5,838 bases of DNA from Planctomycetales bacterium (GTDB lineage Bacteria; Planctomycetota; Planctomycetia; Pirellulales; Thermoguttaceae). The notes below the pieces were generated by a model, which was not told the origin of the DNA, did not search any database, and saw only the letters and a list, made by a program, of their open reading frames with translations. Of this stretch, positions 1-4,007 are shown piece by piece; the first letter of the stretch is position 1, and each line of letters begins with the position of its first letter. The translations under genes were made by a program, and so were the position numbers. The stretch spans positions 1 to 5,838 of the forward strand of contig SKJM01000439.1 in the NCBI GenBank assembly GCA_007122045.1, given 5' to 3'.

Positions 1-968
1 CCGCTGCCCTGGGTATCGACCAGCACGCTGACCGGGTCGGTGACGCCGATGGCGTAGGCAAGCTGCACCTCGCAGGCGTCGGCCAGTCCGGACGCCACGA
101 TGTTCTTGGCTACATGGCGGGCCATGTAGGCGGCCGACCGGTCGACCTTGGTGGGGTCCTTTCCGCTGAAAGCGCCGCCGCCGTGGCGGGCCCAGCCGCC
201 GTACGTGTCGACGATGATCTTCCGGCCGGTCAATCCGCAGTCGCCGTGCGGCCCTCCCACCTCAAACCGGCCGGTGGGATTGACGTGGTACTTGATCTGG
301 CCGTTACACAGTTCGGGGGGCAATTCCTGCTTGACGATGCGGTCGATGACGAACTCGCGAATCGCCTCCTGGGTTACGTCGGGCCCGTGCTGGGTGGAAA
401 CCACCACCGTGTCGATCCGCCGCGGGGTGCGGCCTTCGTATTCGACGGTAACCTGGCTCTTGCTGTCGGGCCGGAGCCATCCCACTTCGCCCCGGCGCCG
501 GGCGTCGGTCAGCCGGTTGGTAATGCGGTGGGCCAGCGCGATCGGCAGGGGCATCAGTTCCGGCGTATCGTTGCAGGCGAATCCGAACATCAGGCCCTGG
601 TCGCCCGCGCCAATCTCCTTGCCCTTCGAAGCGTCCTCGTTCACACCGATGGCAATGTCGGGGCTCTGCCGGTCCATCGAGAGCATTACGGCGCAAGTGT
701 CGGCGTTGATGCCGAAAGCGTCACTGGTATAACCCACCTCGCGAATCACCTGCCGGACGACGTCGGGGTAGTCGATACGGGCCGTGGTGGTGATCTCGCC
801 GGCCACGATGGCCACTCCGGTGGTCACCATGGTTTCGCACGCCACCCGGCTGTACGGGTCCTCGACGAACAACGCGTCGAGCACGCCGTCGGAAATCTGG
901 TCGGCCAGTTTGTCGGGATGCCCCCCGCTGACGGCCTCGCTGCTAAACAAATACTTATTTTGCGCCAC
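1..968 (-). CDS. metK: S-adenosylmethionine synthetase (methionine adenosyltransferase), C-terminus cut by window edge
   Basis: MetK makes S-adenosylmethionine from methionine and ATP in the cytoplasm, releasing phosphate and pyrophosphate; it is the cell's methyl-donor source. The minus-strand frame starts at a GTG (968-966) and reads [20 protein letters not shown]. Seen motifs: GHPDK at residues 16-20 (ATP/phosphate binding), the family signature [10 protein letters not shown] at 120-129, and the glycine-rich second signature GGGAFSGKD at 263-271 followed by KVDRSAAY. The frame is open to base 1, giving 322 whole codons; compared with E. coli MetK (384 aa) about 65-75 C-terminal residues lie outside the window. 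The start is fixed by GGAGGG six bases upstream and by alignment of [11 protein letters not shown] with the family N-terminus. It appears to have its own promoter (see 1034-1063). No missing catalytic residue or frameshift is seen. Family assignment is very secure. Confidence 0.98.
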   Translation of the reverse strand, partial: MAQNKYLFSSEAVSGGHPDKLADQISDGVLDALFVEDPYSRVACETMVTTGVAIVAGEITTTARIDYPDVVRQVIREVGYTSDAFGINADTCAVMLSMDRQSPDIAIGVNEDASKGKEIGAGDQGLMFGFACNDTPELMPLPIALAHRITNRLTDARRRGEVGWLRPDSKSQVTVEYEGRTPRRIDTVVVSTQHGPDVTQEAIREFVIDRIVKQELPPELCNGQIKYHVNPTGRFEVGGPHGDCGLTGRKIIVDTYGGWARHGGGAFSGKDPTKVDRSAAYMARHVAKNIVASGLADACEVQLAYAIGVTDPVSVLVDTQGS

Positions 969-974
969 GAAATA

Positions 975-980
975 CCCTCC
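975..980 (-). promoter_or_regulatory. Ribosome binding site of metK
   Basis: GGAGGG on the minus strand, six bases before the GTG at 968. It is the strongest Shine-Dalgarno match near the gene and decides in favour of the GTG start; no in-frame ATG gives a better N-terminus. Confidence 0.85.
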
Positions 981-1033
981 GGAATACGTATGGCGGGGCA
1001 CGGCACGACCCCCATGTTGCTTCAAAACATCCG

Positions 1034-1063
1034 ATTATAGCCGACCGTCATGACGCCTTGCAA
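1034..1063 (-). promoter_or_regulatory. Predicted sigma-70-type promoter of metK
   Basis: On the minus strand a TTGCAA (-35, 1058-1063, four of six consensus bases) is followed after 18 bases by a perfect TATAAT (-10, 1034-1039). Transcription would start near 1027, leaving a leader of about 60 bases before the metK GTG. The 18-base spacer contains the perfect 10-bp palindrome CGTCATGACG (1046-1055), and a tandem 15-bp repeat sits just upstream of the -35. Seen in sequence; promoter activity is inferred. Confidence 0.7.
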
Positions 1064-1068
1064 GGGGC

Positions 1069-1098
1069 GACGTATGGGCAAGTGACGTATGGGCAGGT
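1069..1098. repeat. Two tandem 15-bp direct repeats upstream of the metK promoter
   Basis: GACGTATGGGCAAGT (1069-1083) is followed directly by GACGTATGGGCAGGT (1084-1098) on the plus strand; the copies differ at one base. Read with metK, the pair ends five bases upstream of the predicted -35 hexamer, the position expected for a transcription-factor site. It lies in the gap between the oxidoreductase stop (1114) and metK. The role is inferred; it could also be a chance local duplication. Confidence 0.75.
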
Positions 1099-1113
1099 GT
1101 CGCTCGGCGCCGC

Positions 1114-2478
1114 CTACCCGGTCAGCCGCCACGGGGCCCGGTAGGGCCGCTGGAGCATGGATTCCGCCTCGGGGTCGTTCGGGCACGACTGGGTTGCCGG
1201 GTCCCAGGGCACCTTCCGGCCCAGAAGCATGGCGATGTTGCCCAAGTGGCACAGGGTGGTGGTCCGGTGCCCTACCTCGACCGGCTCGATCGGGTCCTCG
1301 CGCGACTTCACCGCGTCGACGAAGTTGCGGTAGTGATTGTCGCTGACGGGCAGGTGAAGTTCGTCCGGCCCGAGGACCGAATCCTTCAGCGACTCGGGTT
1401 CGCTCGTTACTTCCCGCCACGCGTATTGCAGCCAGCCCTCGGTCCCTTCGAACCGGCCCCCGAAGCTGGGGTCGTGCGTCTTGCAGATCAACTCGATCCC
1501 GTTGGCGTACCGGGCGCGGAAGTGGGTGCGGACGGCCGTGTTGAACAAATGTCCTTCGGGCGGCCAGACGGCGCCTTGGTCTTCAAACTCGACCGGGCCG
1601 GTGTCGTCGGTGCCCAACGCCCACTGCACAATGTCGTTCGAGTGCGCGCCCGTATTGGTCACCTGCCCGCCCGAGTAGTCGAGGATGAAGCGGAACCGGT
1701 ATAAGCAGCGGTCCTCGTGGTAGGGGGCTTCGGGGGCGGGGCCGAGCCACAGGTCGTAGTCGAAGCCGTCGTGAACCGGCGCGGGCTCCCAGCCGGGGCC
1801 GGGTCCCACGGGCGCCCCCGGCACGAACGAGACGACCCGCCGCACTTGCCCCACGCGCCCGTTGCGCACCAACTCGCACACGCGGCGCACGGCGGCATGC
1901 GAACGATACTGGCTGCCCGTTTGAAACACCCGCCCGTGCCGGCGCACCGCGTCGATCATCGCGTGGCCCTCATCGACGGTGAGCGTCATCGGCTTCTGGC
2001 AGTAGATGTCCTTGCCCGCCTCGGCCGCCATCACCGTCATGATCGCGTGCCAATGGTCGGGCGTGACGATCATCACGGCGTCGACGTCGTTGCGGGCGAG
2101 CACGTCGCGGAAGTCGGCGTACGCCGCGCAGCCGTTGTACGTTCCGACGCCCAACTTCTTCGCGTAGAAGGCGTTGGCCTGCTCGCAAACCGGGTCGCGG
2201 CCGAGGAAGTGCTCCGGCCGCGCGTAACCGTAGCTCCCCTTGTTCACGTCGCAGATGGCCACCACCTGGACGTCGTCCAGCCGCAACATGCTGGGCAGTT
2301 CCACGCGGCTCTGGTTGCCGGCCCCCAGGAAGCCGACGTTGATCCGGTTGCTCGGCGCATGGCCGCCGAGCACCAACGAGGGCACCAGGGAGGGTGAGGC
2401 CACGGCCGCAAGGGCGGCCTTCAGGACGGTGCGGCGCCGGACGGCCGGCGCGGCGGTTCTCGAATTTCGGACCCTCAT
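1114..2478 (-). CDS. Gfo/Idh/MocA-family NAD(P)-dependent oxidoreductase with Tat signal
   Basis: A 454-residue protein of the glucose-fructose oxidoreductase / inositol dehydrogenase / MocA family. These enzymes use a tightly bound or exchangeable nicotinamide cofactor on sugars and related polyols; the exact substrate cannot be read from sequence. Domains: a twin-arginine signal with RRRTVLKAA near residues 14-22, then a small hydrophobic alanine/valine/leucine stretch to about 37; Rossmann fold from about 45, with VGFLGAGNQSR at 48-58 and AICDV at 74-78; VTPDHWHA at 138-145; CQKPMT at 160-165, the family EKP motif in its QKP form with the conserved lysine at 162; and GGQVTNTGAHSNDIVQWALG around 280-299, carrying the conserved His and Asp of the substrate side. 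The ATG at 2478 is chosen because AAAGGA lies six bases upstream and the Tat motif then sits at the N-terminus; an in-frame GTG at 2544 would add 22 residues without a good ribosome site. The stop is TAG at 1114-1116. The protein probably acts in the periplasm. Confidence 0.93.
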   Translation of the reverse strand: MRVRNSRTAAPAVRRRTVLKAALAAVASPSLVPSLVLGGHAPSNRINVGFLGAGNQSRVELPSMLRLDDVQVVAICDVNKGSYGYARPEHFLGRDPVCEQANAFYAKKLGVGTYNGCAAYADFRDVLARNDVDAVMIVTPDHWHAIMTVMAAEAGKDIYCQKPMTLTVDEGHAMIDAVRRHGRVFQTGSQYRSHAAVRRVCELVRNGRVGQVRRVVSFVPGAPVGPGPGWEPAPVHDGFDYDLWLGPAPEAPYHEDRCLYRFRFILDYSGGQVTNTGAHSNDIVQWALGTDDTGPVEFEDQGAVWPPEGHLFNTAVRTHFRARYANGIELICKTHDPSFGGRFEGTEGWLQYAWREVTSEPESLKDSVLGPDELHLPVSDNHYRNFVDAVKSREDPIEPVEVGHRTTTLCHLGNIAMLLGRKVPWDPATQSCPNDPEAESMLQRPYRAPWRLTG

Positions 2479-2484
2479 GGAATT

Positions 2485-2490
2485 TCCTTT
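2485..2490 (-). promoter_or_regulatory. Ribosome binding site deciding the oxidoreductase start
   Basis: AAAGGA on the minus strand, six bases before the ATG at 2478. It favours this ATG over the in-frame GTG at 2544, which has no comparable purine-rich site. Confidence 0.75.
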
Positions 2491-2595
2491 CCGGCAGGGC
2501 GGATACGAGGCAGACCGGGGGCAGTCGAACCGCTTCAGGGGCACCGCTTGCGGCCCGGCCGAAGCGCAAACCGGCGCCCGACGTTCTTCTCCTCC

Positions 2596-2624
2596 ATTGT
2601 CATCCCATGGAAGGGGGTTGGCAA
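2596..2624 (-). promoter_or_regulatory. Predicted promoter for the Gfo/Idh/MocA gene
   Basis: Minus-strand TTGCCA (2619-2624, five of six consensus bases) is followed after 17 bases by GACAAT (2596-2601, four of six). Transcription would start near 2589, leaving about 110 bases of leader before the ATG at 2478. It lies in the 219-base gap after csrA1 (2479-2697), which otherwise shows no gene. No convincing terminator with a T-tract follows csrA1, so some read-through from csrA1 is possible. Confidence 0.5.
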
Positions 2625-2697
2625 GAGGCGCCGGACACAGACCCCACGCCGAGCACGGCCAGCCAAGAAGTACGCCTGAACAGAGGGAAGCCGGCGG

Positions 2698-2931
2698 TTA
2701 CTCTGCCGGAGGATCCGAAGTGGGAGGGGGCTCCGGCGGCGGCTCCGATTCCTCCCGCGCCCGTCGCTCCGCTTCGCGGATGGCGTCGTACACTTCGCGG
2801 CGATGGACCTTGACCTCCTTGGGGGCCTCGATGCCAAGCCGCACTTTGTCGCCGCGCACCTCGACCACCGTCACCACCACGTCGTTGCGGATGACAATGC
2901 TCTCGTTCTTTTTTCGCGCTAAAACAAGCAT
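2698..2931 (-). CDS. csrA: Carbon storage regulator CsrA (RsmA-type mRNA-binding protein)
   Basis: CsrA is a small homodimeric RNA-binding protein that recognises GGA motifs in mRNA leaders and changes translation or stability, typically governing carbon use, motility and surface life. The 77-residue product starts MLVLARKKNESIVI. The core shows the family landmarks: L4 and R6 on strand beta-1, VRLGIEAPKEV (30-40), and V42-H43-R44, with R44 the main RNA-contact arginine of E. coli CsrA, then helix REVYDAIREAERR. Beyond the usual ~61 residues is a proline- and acid-rich tail (about 61-77, EPPPEPPP) that is probably disordered. ATG 2931 is the only sensible start because the protein must begin MLVL. 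There is no clear Shine-Dalgarno sequence directly upstream, which is unusual for this window. It lies 282 bases downstream of a second csrA-like gene. Confidence 0.96.
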   Translation of the reverse strand: MLVLARKKNESIVIRNDVVVTVVEVRGDKVRLGIEAPKEVKVHRREVYDAIREAERRAREESEPPPEPPPTSDPPAE

Positions 2932-2945
2932 GGCTTCGCTTCGCC

Positions 2946-2991
2946 GGGTACCCTATGGGGTTAGTCCCTTTGGACCCTATCCCCGATAATA
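2946..2991 (-). promoter_or_regulatory. Predicted promoter -10 and structured leader of csrA
   Basis: Minus-strand TATTAT (2986-2991, five of six -10 bases) has no good -35; the best-placed hexamers are GGGATT or GGATTT near 3008-3014. Transcription would start near 2979. The short leader has a GTCC-AAAG-GGAC stem-loop (2964-2975) and the palindrome GGGTACCC (2946-2953). A GGA is present in the leader hairpin and another near the predicted start, but there is no clear Shine-Dalgarno sequence. Tentative. Confidence 0.4.
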
Positions 2992-3027
2992 CCACAGGCG
3001 GAAGCGGAAATCCCGCGCCGGCACCGC

Positions 3028-3069
3028 AAAAAAACGAAAAAAAACCGATTTCGCGTCCGGTTTTTCCGG
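3028..3069 (-). terminator. Candidate intrinsic terminator after the second csrA
   Basis: On the minus strand, CCGG-AAAAA-CCGG (3057-3069) and an overlapping short stem CCGG...TCGG (closing near 3045) are followed by T8 (3037-3044), CG, and T7 (3028-3034). The T-tracts are striking in such GC-rich DNA and are followed by the csrA1 promoter candidate. The stems are only four pairs long, so termination is plausible rather than strong. It lies about 145 bases past the csrA2 stop. Confidence 0.5.
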
Positions 3070-3213
3070 TGGGGAAAACCCTGACGGCCGCAATGGCGCC
3101 CCGCGCAAGAGTGGCGTGGCGGCACCATCCGGCGCACCACCCGCGCGACAGGGGCGGATTAGGCGGTTGCCCCGTACTCTGCCCTCTTACCGTCCGAAGG
3201 GGGCACACGACGT

Positions 3214-3390
3214 TTAGTGCGGTGGGGCGGAAGCCGCAAGCGATTCGAGAACTTCGCGGCGTTCGACGGTTACCTCCGGGGGGTGCTCGATACTGATGCG
3301 GACCTCGTCGCCGTCAATCTCGACGATGGTCACGATGATATGGTCGCCGATGACAATGCTTTCACCCTTCTTGCGTGGAATGATAATCAC
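3214..3390 (-). CDS. Second, diverged CsrA-family protein (GTG start)
   Basis: A 58-residue CsrA homologue read from GTG (3390-3388) to TAA (3214-3216). It starts MIIIPRKKGESIVIGDHIIV and continues through VRISIEHPPEV to VERREVLESL and a short tail. Landmarks kept from the family: R6 in strand beta-1, GESIVIGD (9-16), V42 and R44, the main RNA-contact positions in E. coli CsrA. Changes from the usual form: RISIEHP where the family has R(I/L)G(I/V)xAP (Ser at 33, His at 36), Glu at 43 for His, and a very short helix and tail. Expected role is GGA-motif mRNA binding, possibly with other targets, or as a heterodimer with the neighbouring CsrA; both are inference. AAGGA lies nine bases upstream of the GTG. 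It appears to have its own promoter (3482-3509) and terminator, so it is not simply cotranscribed with csrA1. Family assignment is secure; the short length and GTG start make it easy to miss. Confidence 0.9.
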   Translation of the reverse strand: MIIIPRKKGESIVIGDHIIVTIVEIDGDEVRISIEHPPEVTVERREVLESLAASAPPH

Positions 3391-3399
3391 GGCCTGGGT

Positions 3400-3404
3400 T
3401 CCTT
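3400..3404 (-). promoter_or_regulatory. Ribosome binding site of the second csrA
   Basis: AAGGA on the minus strand, nine bases before the GTG at 3390. It supports the GTG start. Because it contains GGA, it could itself be a CsrA contact that blocks ribosomes; that part is inference. Confidence 0.65.
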
Positions 3405-3481
3405 ATGAGTGGCTGGTTGGCGATAAGACACACCTGCCCTGGCTGTTCCGATCAAGCCGCCTCCATTCAGCCGATTCGGAT

Positions 3482-3509
3482 ATCTTAGCGTCTTGCCCGG
3501 CGCAGTCAA
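3482..3509 (-). promoter_or_regulatory. Predicted sigma-70-type promoter of the second csrA
   Basis: Minus-strand TTGACT (3504-3509, five of six -35 bases) is followed after 16 bases by TAAGAT (3482-3487, four of six -10 bases). The start would be near 3475, giving a leader of about 85 bases. That leader contains GGA three times (in AATGGAGG, ATCGGAAC and the AAGGA ribosome site) and a possible GGCTG/CAGCC stem that encloses the first two. Confidence 0.6.
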
Positions 3510-3568
3510 CCCGAGGTGCGCCGCGGGTGCGGGACCCGGGACCGAATCACCCCCAGTGGACGGCGCGG

Positions 3569-3586
3569 GGTGCCATCGATGGCACC
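3569..3586. promoter_or_regulatory. 18-bp perfect palindrome upstream of the second csrA
   Basis: GGTGCCATCGATGGCACC is identical to its own reverse complement. A second hairpin, CGATGG-CA-CCATCG (3577-3590), overlaps it, so the two cannot form together. It lies about 60 bases upstream of the csrA2 -35, a position suited to an operator for a dimeric regulator. No T-tract follows on either strand, so a terminator is unlikely. The function is inferred. Confidence 0.6.
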
Positions 3587-3651
3587 ATCGGCTGAACCCG
3601 AGTCGGGGCGCCGGCGTCCCGCAACCGGCAGTGAACGGCTTCGCGATCCGA

Positions 3652-3681
3652 TGGGGCCGTCAGGACTGGGGCCGTCAGGAC
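3652..3681. repeat. Two perfect tandem 15-bp direct repeats
   Basis: TGGGGCCGTCAGGAC occurs twice head to tail (3652-3666 and 3667-3681) with no mismatch. The pair ends three bases before a plus-strand TTGACG that looks like a -35 element. The arrangement resembles that at the metK promoter, although the repeat sequence differs. Confidence 0.85.
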
Positions 3682-3684
3682 GGT

Positions 3685-3713
3685 TTGACGCATCGCCGCG
3701 AAAGGGTTATCGT
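3685..3713 (+). promoter_or_regulatory. Promoter-like sequence reading rightward
   Basis: Plus-strand TTGACG (3685-3690, five of six) is followed after exactly 17 bases by TATCGT (3708-3713, four of six). A start near 3720 would lie about 36 bases before the ATG of the small plus-strand frame at 3756, and any transcript would run antisense into the sulfatase 3' end. Confidence 0.4.
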
Positions 3714-3755
3714 GATTGAGGGGGCGATGCAACCGGTACTTCTGCGGAGTAACCC

Positions 3756-4007
3756 ATGGCTGCCGAAGACCTGAGCGATACGGCCCGCATGGGCTCGATG
3801 CGTCGGGCGGAGTTGCCGCGTCGCGCTCGGGAGGCTTGGCCGCCGGCCCGGCCCCCGACGGACAGTCCCCGACGGACAGCCCCCGACGGACAGGAATGTC
3901 CATCCTACCAGGGCGCGCCAAACTGCCTCCAAGCACCGCGGCGTCAGCCCTCTTACCGTTCCACCGCCACCGGGCTGAAGGCCGACCGCGTTCGGACCAC
4001 GCCGTAG
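3756..4007 (+). CDS. Small hypothetical reading frame, possibly spurious or decayed
   Basis: An 83-codon plus-strand frame starting MAAEDLSDTARMGSMRRAEL. I do not recognise it. In its favour are GGAG six bases before the ATG and a promoter-like sequence upstream. Against it, residues from about 33 on are translated from the 14-bp repeat array (giving repeated P-T-D-S/P-R-R-T wording), it is rich in Arg and Pro as random GC-rich frames are, and its last 55 bases are antisense to the sulfatase gene. The N-terminal ~33 codons could be a remnant of a real gene whose 3' end was overwritten by the repeat. No domain, membrane segment or signal peptide is seen. Confidence 0.25.
   Translation: MAAEDLSDTARMGSMRRAELPRRAREAWPPARPPTDSPRRTAPDGQECPSYQGAPNCLQAPRRQPSYRSTATGLKADRVRTTP
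3853..3901. repeat. Three-copy 14-bp tandem repeat ending in a hairpin (REP-like)
   Basis: CCCCGACGGACAG plus one variable base occurs three times in a row (3853-3866, 3867-3880, 3881-3894). The last copy runs into GGACA-GGAA-TGTCC (3888-3901), a perfect five-pair hairpin with a four-base loop. It lies about 50 bases past the sulfatase stop. From memory, GACGGACAGGAATGTCCATCC-like words recur in planctomycete intergenic DNA, which would make this a dispersed palindromic element; that is recollection, not shown by this window. Confidence 0.8.

Larger units (their letters stand above)
3391..3952. other. 562-base gap between sulfatase and second csrA: repeats and palindromes
   Basis: No well-supported gene lies here. 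From the csrA2 side it holds the csrA2 leader and promoter, an 18-bp palindrome with an overlapping hairpin, a tandem 15-bp repeat, a plus-strand promoter-like sequence with a small reading frame of unknown value, and a three-copy 14-bp repeat ending in a hairpin. I saw no tRNA-like TPsiC arm and no T-tract terminator for the sulfatase gene. Confidence 0.8.

Noticed and set aside
969..1033. A SAM-sensing riboswitch in the metK leader
   Set aside because: The leader is only about 60 bases. It has a weak ATGTT/AACAT stem that the predicted start would cut, and I could not match it to the SAM or SAH riboswitch cores.
114..1040. A 308-codon plus-strand open frame opposite metK
   Set aside because: It is an antisense shadow; the minus strand reads a complete run of MetK signatures.
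2479..2544. A 22-residue N-terminal extension of the oxidoreductase from an in-frame GTG at 2544
   Set aside because: It has no ribosome site, would bury the Tat signal, and reads unlike a signal peptide. The ATG at 2478 has AAAGGA at ideal spacing.
3391..3720. A CsrB/RsmZ-like sponge RNA next to the csrA genes
   Set aside because: Only a handful of GGA motifs occur, not the many repeated hairpin-loop GGAs expected of such RNAs.
3853..3894. A CRISPR array
   Set aside because: The 14-bp units are contiguous, with no spacers between them, and no cas gene is present.
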